A DNA stretch of 64,000 nt, taken from contig NZ_JAIFZO010000002.1 of the NCBI RefSeq assembly GCF_026341275.1, forward strand, positions 2,209,264-2,273,263, in the 5' to 3' direction. Made by a program: the position numbers and the translations under genes. Below are positions 23,729-32,643 of this stretch, one piece after another (the first letter of the stretch is position 1; every line of letters starts with the position of its first letter). Source of the DNA: Streptomyces ortus (GTDB lineage: Bacteria > Actinomycetota > Actinomycetes > Streptomycetales > Streptomycetaceae). The notes under the pieces are model-generated. The model was not told the origin of the DNA and made no database searches. It worked only from the letters and a program-made list of their open reading frames with translations.

Positions 23729-25549
23729 ATGGACGGGTTGGCCCCGGACGATCCGGGCTGGATAGGCAATTACCGACTGCTCGGCAGACTCGGCGAGGGC
23801 GGCATGGGGCGGGTGTACCTGGCCCGCTCCGACCGGGGCCGTACGGTCGCGGTCAAGGTCGTCCAGGAGCAGCTGGCCCGCAAGCCCGACTTCAGGCGGC
23901 GCTTCGCCCAGGAGGTGAAGGCCGCCCAGCGCGTCGGCGGCGAGTGGACGGCCCCCGTCCTGGACGCCGACACGGACGCGCCCACCCCGTGGGTCGCCAC
24001 CGGCTACGTCGCCGGGCCCTCCCTCGCCGAAGTGGTGGACAAGCAGTACGGCCCGCTGCCTGCGAACTCCGTACGGGCCCTCGGCATCGGGCTCGTCCGC
24101 GCCCTCCAGGCCATCCACGGCGCCGGGCTCGTGCACCGCGACCTCAAGCCGTCCAACGTCCTGGTGACGATCGACGGCCCCCGCGTCATCGACTTCGGCA
24201 TCGCCCGCGCCCTCGACCCCGCCCTGCAGTCCACCGACGGGCTGACGATGACGGGCGCCCTCGTAGGTTCGCCCGGTTTCATGTCGCCCGAGCAGGTCCG
24301 CGGCGAGCGCGTGACGTTCGCGAGTGACGTCTTCTGCCTCGGCGCCGTCCTCGCGTACACCGCTACGGGCAAGCTGCCGTTCGGCACGGGCGAGGGCGGG
24401 ATCCACTCGCTGCTCTACCGGATCGCCAGCGAGGAACCGGACCTGACAGGACTTCCGGCTCCCTGGGACCAGCTGGTCGGCTGGTGTCTCGTGAAGGATC
24501 CCTCCCAACGGCCCTCCCTCGAAACCCTGTTGGCGCGCATCGAGAGCATGGAGGACGCCGGCGGCGCGTGGCTGCCGGGCGAGGTGCTGGCCGAGCTGGG
24601 CCGGCACGCCGTGCAGCTCCTCAACAGCGAGGACCCGCAGAGCCCGCAGCGCCTGCAGAGCCACGTACTCGCCGCACCGGCCCCGGCGGCCGGAGCCGTG
24701 GAGACCCCGCCGGGCGGAGTCGGGCAGGCACCGGCCCATGCCCCGGTCCAGGGGTTCGGGCCGCCCGTCCCCTTCGACCCCGCCCACCACCCGTCCCCGC
24801 CCCCCTGGCAGCAGAGCCCCCCGCCCGGCAGCCTCCACGCGGGCAGCCCCCCGCCCGGCAGTCTGCGCCCCTCGCCGCACTACTTCTCGCCGCGTCCGCC
24901 GGCCCGCTCGGCCCGTGCGCTGGGCACGGCGCTGTCCCTCGTGCTCGGCCTCTACGTCGTGCCCCTGCTGATCCGGGGCGCCGTTCTCGCGTACACCTTC
25001 GTCGTGCTCGACGGGCAGGACGGGGAGGCCGACCCGAGAGTCGTCCAGGACTACGACGTGCTGCAGTTCGCCACGGACGGGGTCGAGTTCCTGGAGCTGC
25101 TGATCGGTCTCGGACTGGTCATCCTGTGGCCGCTGTGGTTCCAGCGCATGCGCAACAACGCCGACGCCTTCGCGCCCGTGCGCCTGCGCTTCGCACCCGG
25201 CATGGCGGCCGGCGCCTGGTTCATCCCGGTCGTCAACCTCTTCATGCCCAAGCAGATGACCAACGACATCTGGACGGCCACCGCCGGACAGGCCCGCGGC
25301 GCCGCACGGTGGCTGATGCACACCTGGTGGTGGTGCTGGGTCGCCTACATGCTGGCGGCCCTGAACGAATCGTTCAGCACCTGGTATTCGAACGACACCG
25401 TCTCGGGCGCGCAGGAGGACATCATCACCGCGGAGATGTCGATCGTCGCGGGGGTCGTGAGCACCGTGCTGGCGGTGTTCTTCGTCCGGCGGCTCACCTC
25501 CATGCAGCAGAACCGCATCGAGGAGGCCCGGAGCAACGGGGCCTCCTGA
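23729..25549 (+). CDS. membrane-anchored Ser/Thr protein kinase with DUF4328-like C-terminus
   Basis: A 606-residue protein. Residues about 14-270 are a Hanks-type kinase: glycine loop LGEGGMGRVYLA, ATP-binding Lys43 in AVKVV, catalytic Asp138 in HRDLKPSN, DFG at 155-157, and the activation-end GSPGFMSPEQV. Residues about 320-400 are Pro-rich and disordered. From about 405 there are several membrane helices including WPLWFQRMRNNADAF and WFIPVVNLFMPKQMTNDIW, the pattern of DUF4328. There is no PASTA sensor. The ATG at 23729 follows GAGGAAG. Substrates are unknown; AfsR is phosphorylated by such kinases in the model species. Confidence 0.92.
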   Translation: MDGLAPDDPGWIGNYRLLGRLGEGGMGRVYLARSDRGRTVAVKVVQEQLARKPDFRRRFAQEVKAAQRVGGEWTAPVLDADTDAPTPWVATGYVAGPSLAEVVDKQYGPLPANSVRALGIGLVRALQAIHGAGLVHRDLKPSNVLVTIDGPRVIDFGIARALDPALQSTDGLTMTGALVGSPGFMSPEQVRGERVTFASDVFCLGAVLAYTATGKLPFGTGEGGIHSLLYRIASEEPDLTGLPAPWDQLVGWCLVKDPSQRPSLETLLARIESMEDAGGAWLPGEVLAELGRHAVQLLNSEDPQSPQRLQSHVLAAPAPAAGAVETPPGGVGQAPAHAPVQGFGPPVPFDPAHHPSPPPWQQSPPPGSLHAGSPPPGSLRPSPHYFSPRPPARSARALGTALSLVLGLYVVPLLIRGAVLAYTFVVLDGQDGEADPRVVQDYDVLQFATDGVEFLELLIGLGLVILWPLWFQRMRNNADAFAPVRLRFAPGMAAGAWFIPVVNLFMPKQMTNDIWTATAGQARGAARWLMHTWWWCWVAYMLAALNESFSTWYSNDTVSGAQEDIITAEMSIVAGVVSTVLAVFFVRRLTSMQQNRIEEARSNGAS

Positions 25550-25589
25550 CGCGGGCGGGGAGGTGGCGAGGGACGGACGCGGGCGGCTG

Positions 25590-27161
25590 CTACCGGCCCA
25601 GGAAGATCGGGTTGGTGAACGCGGCCAGCGCCCCCGGCACCGGCCCCGCCGCCGCCTCGTGCCGTACCTCCGCGCGCACGTACGCCGCGTATTGGGCCGT
25701 CGTACGCCACTCCACCGTGCCGGAGCCCGCCACCGGCAGGACGGCGCTCGTGTGCAGGACGCCCTGGTCCGTGACGAAGCGGACCGTGCAGCGGGGTGCG
25801 CCCGACACGTCCAGGCGGACCGTGACCGGGTCGTCGCCGGCCACCTTCAACCGGCCGCCGATGCCCGCGTGTTCACCCTTCGGGCCGGTCGCCGAGAACG
25901 ACAGCGACACCGCCTTCGACTCGGCCACGTACGAACGGCCCGCGCGGATGCCCTCCTGGATCGCCGCACGGGACAGTTCGTCGGCGAGGACGACCGTCTG
26001 CGGGGTGCCGACCGGGTCGGGATCGCGGTGGGCGTCGCTGTTGCCCATCGCCGGAATCCAGTCCCGGCTCCCGCGGCCCTCCCGGACGGAGGCCACCAGC
26101 ATGCTGTCCCAGTCCGCGAGCGACACCTCGTCGTCGGGCCCGTACGCGCCGTTCCACACCTCGACCGCGTCCGCCTCGCCGAAGCCGAACTTCCAGTTGC
26201 AGCCGACGCAGGTGGCGTGCGGATGGGCGGGGACGACAAGACCGCCCGCCTGGCGGATGCGGCGCGCGTACTTGCCGAAGCGGTTGTCGCGGGCCCGGTA
26301 GCGCCAGTCCACGAACGTGCCCGGGTCCGTGCCGAGCGCGACGACGTGACCGTTCCTCGTCGTCACCTCCTCGCCCAGCAGGATCAGCAGCTCACCGTCC
26401 GGGTGCGGGCCGGCCTGGTCGGCCCAGTGGGCGTGCGCGGAGTGCGTGTTGTGGTCGGAGGTGTTGATGAAGTCCAGGCCCGCCGCCCGCGCGAGCGCCG
26501 CGATCTCGGCGGGGGTGCGGCGGCCGTCGGAGTACCAGGAGTGCAGATGGCAGTCGCCCCGGTACCAGGCCCGCCCGCGCCCCCTGGCCCGTGACGGCGG
26601 GTACACCGGCTTCACCGTCTCGCCCGGTTCGCCGTACGTCAGCGTGATGGTGACCTCGTACGCGAGGCCCTGCGGAGCCACCGTGTAGGGGCCCAGCGCG
26701 ATGTGCCAGGTGCCCGCGCGGACCGGCCCCGGGAGGTAGCCGGGGGTCGCGTCGTCCGCGCGGATGAAGAACTCCGTGCGCGCGCCGCCCGACCAGCCCC
26801 TGAAACCCCGCCCGCCCAGCTCGGTGCCGTGCTGGTCGAAGATCCCGATGTCGAGCGCGTTGCCCGCGGTGCCCGCCGGGACGGCCGGCCGCTCGTAGGT
26901 GTACGCGACCTTGATCTCCCGTACCCCGGACGGGACTTCGACGGGCAGGTACACGAAGTCCGGCGAGCCGGTGGGCAGCGTGCCGCGCACGGTACGGGTC
27001 ACGGATCCGCCCGGACCGGAGGGACCGTCTGCCGCGCCCGCCGCATCGGCCGCGTCGGCCGCCTCACTCGGAAAGGTCACGCTCCCCAACGTAAGCGCGG
27101 CGGCGGCCCCCGTCACGAACAGGGCGCGTCTGCCGACGCCGTGGTGTTCGTCCTCGCACAT
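25590..27161 (-). CDS. CehA/McbA family metallohydrolase (PHP domain), exported
   Basis: A 523-residue protein with a twin-arginine-like signal (GRRALFVTGAAAALTLGS). After a beta-rich N-terminal domain, the PHP domain begins at RGDCHLHSWYSDGRRTPAEI (first metal motif), with later metal ligands in NTSDHNTHS, VVPAHPHA and MGNSDAHRDPD. The CehA/McbA group includes carbaryl hydrolase, but most members are uncharacterised phosphoesterases. The C-terminal 100 residues look like a beta-sandwich. It is divergent from the F420 enzyme gene at 27353. Confidence 0.88.
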   Translation of the reverse strand: MCEDEHHGVGRRALFVTGAAAALTLGSVTFPSEAADAADAAGAADGPSGPGGSVTRTVRGTLPTGSPDFVYLPVEVPSGVREIKVAYTYERPAVPAGTAGNALDIGIFDQHGTELGGRGFRGWSGGARTEFFIRADDATPGYLPGPVRAGTWHIALGPYTVAPQGLAYEVTITLTYGEPGETVKPVYPPSRARGRGRAWYRGDCHLHSWYSDGRRTPAEIAALARAAGLDFINTSDHNTHSAHAHWADQAGPHPDGELLILLGEEVTTRNGHVVALGTDPGTFVDWRYRARDNRFGKYARRIRQAGGLVVPAHPHATCVGCNWKFGFGEADAVEVWNGAYGPDDEVSLADWDSMLVASVREGRGSRDWIPAMGNSDAHRDPDPVGTPQTVVLADELSRAAIQEGIRAGRSYVAESKAVSLSFSATGPKGEHAGIGGRLKVAGDDPVTVRLDVSGAPRCTVRFVTDQGVLHTSAVLPVAGSGTVEWRTTAQYAAYVRAEVRHEAAAGPVPGALAAFTNPIFLGR

Positions 27162-27303
27162 GTCTGCTGCTCCCGGTGTCGTGCGTGCATGGGTGGTGCA
27201 GGAGTGGTACCGGACACCCTCGTATTCAGCCGTGAACTCCGGGGCAAGGGAAGGGGATCGACAGCTTTCGGGGACAGAGCACTCGTACGACGCATTTAGG
27301 GTG

Positions 27304-27352
27304 CCGACCGGTCGGTATGGACACCTGAACCTCCTGCCGGTAGAGATGGGGC
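27304..27352 (+). promoter_or_regulatory. leaderless-type promoter with TetR-like palindrome
   Basis: CCGACCGGTCGG (27304-27315) is a perfect 12-bp palindrome. It sits just before -35 TGGACA (27318-27323), a 17-nt spacer and -10 TAGAGA (27341-27346), then 6 nt and the ATG at 27353. The spacing predicts a transcript without a leader. The palindrome is of a form common for TetR-family repressors in actinobacteria. Confidence 0.6.
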
Positions 27353-28198
27353 ATGCGCATCTCCGTGACGATCTTCCTCACCGATGAGACGATCACTCCG
27401 ACCCGGCTCGCCCGTGAGCTGGAGCAACGCGGCTTCGCCGGGCTCTATCTGCCCGAACACACCCACATCCCCGCCGAACGGACCACTCCGTACCCGATGG
27501 GCGGTGAACTGCCGCCCGAGTACGCCCGCACGCTCGACCCCTTCGTCGCCCTCGGCCAGGCGGCGGCCGTCACCGAAAGCCTCGCGCTCGGCACCGGCAT
27601 CACCCTCGTCACCCAGCACGACCCGATCGACCTCGCCAAGCAGGTCGCGACCCTCGACCACCTCTCCGGGGGCCGCTTCACCCTCGGCGTCGGCTTCGGC
27701 TGGAACGTCGAGGAATCCGCCGACCACGGCGTCGAGTGGCGTACGAGGCGGGAGCTGGGCCGCGACCGGATGGCGCTGATGCGGGCCCTGTGGTCGCCCG
27801 AACCGACCGCCTACGAGGGCCGGTTCGACTCCGTACGGGCCAGCCACGCGTACCCCAAGCCCGTGCAGAAGCCGCGCGGACCGCTCGTCGGGCCGCGCAC
27901 GCTCATCGGGGGAGCGGCCGGACCCAAGCTCTTCGCGCACATCGCCGAGTACGCGGACGGCTGGCTGCCCATCGGCGGCCGGGGCCTCACCGAGTCGCTG
28001 CCCGTGCTGCGGGCCGCGTGGGCCGAGGCGGGCCGCGACCCCGACCACCTCCAAATCGTGCCGTACGCCGTACTGCCCGGCGCCGGAAAGCTCGCGCACT
28101 ACGCGGACCTCGGCGTCGAGGAGGTCGTCCTGCAGCTGCCGCCGGCCGGCGAGGGGGAGGTCCTGCGGGTACTGGACGAGTTCGCGCCGTACCTGTAG
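27353..28198 (+). CDS. LLM class F420-dependent oxidoreductase
   Basis: A 281-residue luciferase-like enzyme: VTIFLTDETITPTRLARELEQRGFAGLYLPEHTHIP, VATLDHLSGGRFTLGVGFGWNVEE and LIGGAAGPKLFAHIAEYADGWLPIGG. The TIGR-type F420-binding subfamily of about 280 residues fits well. It lies 98 nt before fbiC on the same strand, so the enzyme and the cofactor-making gene may share transcripts. Substrate unknown. The start is set by the leaderless promoter spacing. Confidence 0.88.
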   Translation: MRISVTIFLTDETITPTRLARELEQRGFAGLYLPEHTHIPAERTTPYPMGGELPPEYARTLDPFVALGQAAAVTESLALGTGITLVTQHDPIDLAKQVATLDHLSGGRFTLGVGFGWNVEESADHGVEWRTRRELGRDRMALMRALWSPEPTAYEGRFDSVRASHAYPKPVQKPRGPLVGPRTLIGGAAGPKLFAHIAEYADGWLPIGGRGLTESLPVLRAAWAEAGRDPDHLQIVPYAVLPGAGKLAHYADLGVEEVVLQLPPAGEGEVLRVLDEFAPYL

Positions 28199-28284
28199 GA
28201 CGCCCCCGCCCGTCGCCTCCGCGGGATGGCGCCGGTGTGTCGTTTGTGACGCGGCACACCGGTAATGCCTGATCACTGCGATCG

Positions 28285-28290
28285 TATGCT
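28285..28290 (+). promoter_or_regulatory. -10-like element of fbiC
   Basis: TATGCT ends 6 nt before the fbiC ATG, the distance expected for a leaderless transcript. No clear -35 is seen at 17-18 nt upstream, so this is a weak call. CGAAGG between the hexamer and ATG could alternatively act as a short ribosome site. Confidence 0.4.
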
Positions 28291-28296
28291 CGAAGG

Positions 28297-30882
28297 ATGA
28301 CGACTTCCGCGACCTCCGGAACCGGGCCCACCGAGAACGCCATGCGCCGCGCCCTCAAACGCGCCCGCGACGGCGTCGCCCTCGACGTCACCGAGGCCGC
28401 CGTGCTGCTCCAGGCGCGCGGCGCCGACCTGGACGACCTCACCGCGTCCGCCGCCCGGGTGCGGGACGCGGGCCTCGCCGCGGCGGGCCGCCCCGGCGTG
28501 ATCACGTACTCGAAGAGCGTCTTCGTCCCGCTCACCCGGCTGTGCCGGGACAAGTGCCACTACTGCACGTTCGTCACCGTCCCGGGCAAGCTGCGCCGGG
28601 CCGGGCACGGCATGTTCATGTCCCCCGACGAGGTGCTGGACATCGCCCGCAAGGGCGCCGCGGCCGGCTGCAAGGAAGCCCTGATCACCCTCGGCGACAA
28701 GCCCGAGGACCGCTGGCCCGAGGCCCGCGAATGGCTCGACGCGCACGGCTACGACGACACGATCGCCTACGTGCGGGCCATCTCCATCCGGATCCTGGAG
28801 GAGACGGGCCTGCTGCCGCACCTCAACCCGGGCGTCATGTCGTGGACCGACTTCCAGCGGCTCAAGCCCGTCGCGCCGAGCATGGGCATGATGCTGGAGA
28901 CGACCGCGACCCGGCTGTGGAGCGAGCCCGGCGGCCCCCACCACGGCTCCCCGGACAAGGAGCCGGCGGTCCGGCTGCGGGTCCTGGAGGACGCCGGCCG
29001 CTCCTCCGTCCCCTTCACCAGCGGGCTGCTGATCGGCATCGGCGAGACGTACGAGGAGCGGGCGGACGGCCTGTTCGCACTGCGCCGCGTCTCCCGCGCC
29101 TACCACGGCGTCCAGGAACTGATCATCCAGAACTTCCGCGCCAAGCCGGACACGGCGATGCGCGGCATGCCGGACGCCGAACTCGACGAGCTGATCGCGA
29201 CGGTCGCCGTGGCCCGGCACATCATGGGCCCCGCCGCCTGCCTCCAGGCACCGCCGAACCTCGTGGACTCCGAGTACGCGCGGCTGATCGGCGCCGGGAT
29301 CGACGACTGGGGCGGCGTCTCGCCGCTGACCATCGACCACGTCAACCCCGAGCGCCCCTGGCCCCAGATCGACCTGCTGCGCGAGCAGTCGGCCGAGGCG
29401 GGCTTCGAACTGCGCGAACGGCTCTGCGTGTACCCCGAGTTCGTGCGGCGCGGCGAGCCGTGGCTGGACCCGCGCCTGCTCCCGCACGTACGGGCCCTCG
29501 CCGACCCGGAGACCGGGCTCGCCGTGCCGGACGCGGTCGTGGAGGGCCACCCGTGGCAGGAGCCCGAGGAGGCGTTCACCTCGTCGGGGCGGACGGATCT
29601 GCACGCGTCCATCGACACCGAGGGGCGCACCTCCGACCGGCGCGAGGACTACGACCACGTGTACGGCGACTGGGAGTCGCTGCGGGAGGCGGCGGCGCCC
29701 GGGATGGTCCCCTCGCGCATCGACACGGACGTACGGGCGGCCCTCGCCACCGCGGCCGACGACCCGACCCGGCTGACCGACGACGAGGCACTGGCCCTGC
29801 TCCACGCGGACGGCCCGGCGCTCGACGCGCTCTGCCGGATCGCCGACGACGTCCGGAAGTCGGCCGTCGGCGACGACGTCACGTACATCGTCACGCGGAA
29901 CATCAACTTCACCAACGTCTGCTACACCGGCTGCCGGTTCTGCGCCTTCGCCCAGCGCCGCACCGACGCCGACGCCTACACGCTCTCCCTCGACCAGGTC
30001 GCCGACCGTGCCGCGCAGGCCTGGGACGTCGGGGCCGTCGAGGTCTGCATGCAGGGCGGCATCCACCCCGACCTGCCGGGCACCGCGTACTTCGACATCG
30101 CGCGGGCGGTGAAGGAACGCGTCCCCGGCATGCACGTCCACGCCTTCTCGCCGATGGAGGTCGTCAACGGCGCGACCCGTACGGGTATGTCCGTCCGCGA
30201 GTGGCTGACGGCCGCCAAGGAGGCGGGCCTCGACTCCATTCCCGGCACCGCCGCCGAGATCCTGGACGACGAGGTCCGCTGGGTCCTCACCAAGGGCAAG
30301 CTCCCGACGGCGACCTGGATCGAGGTCGTGACGACCGCGCACGAACTCGGCATCCGGTCCTCCTCCACCATGATGTACGGGCACGTGGACCAGCCCCGCC
30401 ACTGGCTCGGCCACTTCCGCACGCTCTCCCGCATCCAGCAGCGGACCGGCGGCTTCACGGAGTTCGTGACCCTGCCGTTCATCCACACCAACGCGCCGGT
30501 CTATCTGGCGGGGATCGCCCGGCCCGGCCCGACCACCCGCGACAACCGCGCGGTGATCGCGATGGCCCGGCTCCTGCTCCACCCGCACATCCCCAACATC
30601 CAGACCAGCTGGGTGAAGCTGGGCACGGAGGGTGCGGCCGAGATGCTGCGCTCGGGCGCCAACGACCTCGGCGGGACGCTGATGGAGGAGACCATCTCCC
30701 GTATGGCGGGGTCGAGTTACGGCTCGTACAAGTCCGTGAAGGACCTGATCGCGGTGGCGGAGGCGGCGGGCCGTCCGGCCAGGCCGCGGACCACGCTGTA
30801 CGGGGAGGTGCCCGAGGAGCGGCAGCGGGCGGCGGCGGTCTCCGACGGGCATCTGCCGGAGCTGCTGCCGGTTCTGGAGTAG
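28297..30882 (+). CDS. fbiC: FO synthase, CofG/CofH fusion
   Basis: An 861-residue radical SAM enzyme that makes the deazaflavin FO from tyrosine and 5-amino-6-ribitylaminouracil, the precursor of coenzyme F420. Two radical SAM halves are visible: CRDKCHYC (Cys83, Cys87, Cys90) for CofG and CYTGCRFC (Cys542, Cys546, Cys549) for CofH, each binding a 4Fe-4S cluster. The length matches actinobacterial FbiC. Luciferase-like and DDN-like enzymes in this window would use the final cofactor. Confidence 0.97.
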   Translation: MTTSATSGTGPTENAMRRALKRARDGVALDVTEAAVLLQARGADLDDLTASAARVRDAGLAAAGRPGVITYSKSVFVPLTRLCRDKCHYCTFVTVPGKLRRAGHGMFMSPDEVLDIARKGAAAGCKEALITLGDKPEDRWPEAREWLDAHGYDDTIAYVRAISIRILEETGLLPHLNPGVMSWTDFQRLKPVAPSMGMMLETTATRLWSEPGGPHHGSPDKEPAVRLRVLEDAGRSSVPFTSGLLIGIGETYEERADGLFALRRVSRAYHGVQELIIQNFRAKPDTAMRGMPDAELDELIATVAVARHIMGPAACLQAPPNLVDSEYARLIGAGIDDWGGVSPLTIDHVNPERPWPQIDLLREQSAEAGFELRERLCVYPEFVRRGEPWLDPRLLPHVRALADPETGLAVPDAVVEGHPWQEPEEAFTSSGRTDLHASIDTEGRTSDRREDYDHVYGDWESLREAAAPGMVPSRIDTDVRAALATAADDPTRLTDDEALALLHADGPALDALCRIADDVRKSAVGDDVTYIVTRNINFTNVCYTGCRFCAFAQRRTDADAYTLSLDQVADRAAQAWDVGAVEVCMQGGIHPDLPGTAYFDIARAVKERVPGMHVHAFSPMEVVNGATRTGMSVREWLTAAKEAGLDSIPGTAAEILDDEVRWVLTKGKLPTATWIEVVTTAHELGIRSSSTMMYGHVDQPRHWLGHFRTLSRIQQRTGGFTEFVTLPFIHTNAPVYLAGIARPGPTTRDNRAVIAMARLLLHPHIPNIQTSWVKLGTEGAAEMLRSGANDLGGTLMEETISRMAGSSYGSYKSVKDLIAVAEAAGRPARPRTTLYGEVPEERQRAAAVSDGHLPELLPVLE

Positions 30883-30886
30883 ACGG

Positions 30887-30964
30887 GCCGTTCCGCACAG
30901 CCGTTCCGTGCAGCCGTTCCGCACAGCCGTTCCGTGCAGCCGTTCCGTGCAGCCGTTCCGCACA
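30887..30964. repeat. six tandem 13-nt repeats after fbiC
   Basis: The 13-nt unit GCCGTTCCGCACA (form A) alternates with GCCGTTCCGTGCA (form B) in the order A-B-A-B-B-A, starting 4 nt past the fbiC stop. Apart from the two-base difference, all six are perfect, and no spacers intervene. The array could serve as a protein-binding array, a variable-number tandem repeat or part of a 3' untranslated region. Confidence 0.9.
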
Positions 30965-31070
30965 GAGGGCGGGCGAGCCGCCGGTTCCGGAGGGAGTTCC
31001 CCGTCGGAGTAGGATGATCGGACCTCCGGCGGGGTGTCTCCGACGGGGTGAGCCAGAGCTGAGGAGATGC

Positions 31071-31646
31071 GTGCCCGTGCCTGCCCGACGGCTTCCCTCG
31101 TGGGCCTGGGTCACCGGCCTGACCGCCGCCGCCCTGGTCATGGTCGCCGTGCTGGCCGTCAAGGCCGGGGACGGGCCCCAGCCGACCGCGTCGGCGAGCA
31201 AGAAGACGAGCAGTCCCTCGGCGAGCCCCAAGCCCTCGGCGAAGCCCGACGAGTCCGAGCCGGTCGCCGTGCCGGACGGTTCCGGCACGGGACGGCGGAT
31301 CGTCTACTCCCTCGGGCAGAAGCGGGTGTGGCTGGTCGACGCGAGCGACGCGCCCCGGCGCACGTTCAAGGTGTGGCAGGGGACGGTGAGCCCGGACCCC
31401 GGTACGTACACGGTCGGCACCCGGCGCGAGGCCGCGACCGGCAGTGACGGCGTGGAGATCGAGAACATCGTCTACTTCGCCGTGGCGTCCGGCGTCAACG
31501 TCGCCTTCTCCAACGCCCTCGACGGCTCCTCCCCGCCGCCGCCCGCGTCGGGCGCGACGACGGGCGGCGTCCGGATGAAGGCGGCGGACGGGGCCGCGGT
31601 GTGGAAGTTCGGCACGGCGGGGACGACGGTCGCGGTCGTGAAGTAG
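31071..31646 (+). CDS. membrane-anchored L,D-transpeptidase-like protein without catalytic residues
   Basis: A 191-residue protein: one N-terminal membrane helix (VTGLTAAALVMVAVLAV), a Ser/Lys/Pro-rich linker, then a YkuD-like domain (RRIVYSLGQKRVWLVDASD, FKVWQGTVSPDPGTYTVGTR, and TTGGVRMKAADGAAVWKFG). In active L,D-transpeptidases the last part reads SHGCVRM. Here both the His and the Cys are absent (TTGGVRM), so it should not cross-link peptidoglycan and may bind it instead. GTG at 31071 (or 31077) follows GAGGAG. Confidence 0.75.
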   Translation: MPVPARRLPSWAWVTGLTAAALVMVAVLAVKAGDGPQPTASASKKTSSPSASPKPSAKPDESEPVAVPDGSGTGRRIVYSLGQKRVWLVDASDAPRRTFKVWQGTVSPDPGTYTVGTRREAATGSDGVEIENIVYFAVASGVNVAFSNALDGSSPPPPASGATTGGVRMKAADGAAVWKFGTAGTTVAVVK

Positions 31647-31710
31647 GCCCGGACGCCGCCCCCGGAGGGCTCCCGGCCGGGGGTCCCGGACGCCGTCCCC
31701 CACCAGGCGC

Positions 31711-32643
31711 TCAGCCCGGTTCGGCGTCGGTCCACGCGTGCAGCTTGTCCGGGTTGACCACGAGCCACAGATCGCTGACCCGGCCCGCGCGGACGCCCAC
31801 ACCCACGACGGCGACGGTCGTCCCGGCGATCCGGACCGCGACGCCGGGAGAGCCGTTGACGTCGTCCTCCACGACGTCGAGACCCGGCTCCTTGCGGAGC
31901 AGCCCGAGCAGGAACCGGGCCACCTTGTCCGGCCCGACGACCGGCCGCAGGGCCGCGCGGACCTTGCCCCCACCGTCACTGCGCGCCTCGACCGCCGGAT
32001 CCAGCAGGGCGACCAGCGTGTCGAGATCGCCGGTCCCGCACGCGTCGAGGAACGCGGAGACGACCCGCCGGTGCTCCTTCGTCGTGGCGCCGACGGGCCG
32101 CCGCTCGGCGAGGCGCCGCCGCGCGGAGGTGGCGAGTTGGCGGCAGGCCGCGGGGGAGCGGCCGACGGTCTCCGCGATCTCCGCGAACGGCACCCCGAAG
32201 ACGTCGTGCAGGACGAAGGCCACCCGCTCCGCGGGCGTGACCGAGTCCAGCACCACCAGCATGCCCATGCTCACCGACTCGTCGAGCGTGACGCGGTCGG
32301 CGGGATCACCGCCGTCCCCGGCACCCCCTCCGCCCCCGCCGCCCCAGGTGGCCGCGCCGCCCCGGACGGGCTCGGGCAGCCACTCGCCGGTGTAGCGCTC
32401 CCGGCGGACGCGCGCCGAGGCCAGCTGGTCGAGGCAGATCCGCGAGGCGACCCGGGTCAGCCAGGCCAGCGGCGCGACGATCGCCTCCTGCTCGGCCTCG
32501 GACAGGGCGTACCAGCGGGCGTACGTCTCCTGGACGACGTCCTCGGCGTCCTGCACGGAGCCCAGCATGCGGTAGCCGAGCCCGAGCAGCCGCCGCCGCT
32601 CCGTCATGAGGTCCCCGAGCCCGGGACCGCCGCCACCGCTCAC
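31711..32643 (-). CDS. ECF41-type RNA polymerase sigma factor with SnoaL-like C-terminus
   Basis: A 310-residue sigma factor. Sigma-2 (RRLLGLGYRMLGSVQDAEDVVQETYARWY) and sigma-4 (VTPAERVAFVLHDVFGVPFAEIAETVGRS) are followed by an NTF2/SnoaL-like domain from about residue 200. That domain carries the DGGGK motif (SDGGGKVRAALRP) characteristic of ECF41, which controls sigma activity in place of a separate anti-sigma factor. ECF41 genes often direct the adjacent oxidoreductase or epimerase gene, and this one overlaps an NmrA-like gene by 4 nt. Confidence 0.92.
   Translation of the reverse strand: MSGGGGPGLGDLMTERRRLLGLGYRMLGSVQDAEDVVQETYARWYALSEAEQEAIVAPLAWLTRVASRICLDQLASARVRRERYTGEWLPEPVRGGAATWGGGGGGGAGDGGDPADRVTLDESVSMGMLVVLDSVTPAERVAFVLHDVFGVPFAEIAETVGRSPAACRQLATSARRRLAERRPVGATTKEHRRVVSAFLDACGTGDLDTLVALLDPAVEARSDGGGKVRAALRPVVGPDKVARFLLGLLRKEPGLDVVEDDVNGSPGVAVRIAGTTVAVVGVGVRAGRVSDLWLVVNPDKLHAWTDAEPG

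Noticed and set aside
30883..30970. CRISPR array
   Set aside because: The 13-nt units are directly adjacent without spacers, so it is a simple tandem repeat.
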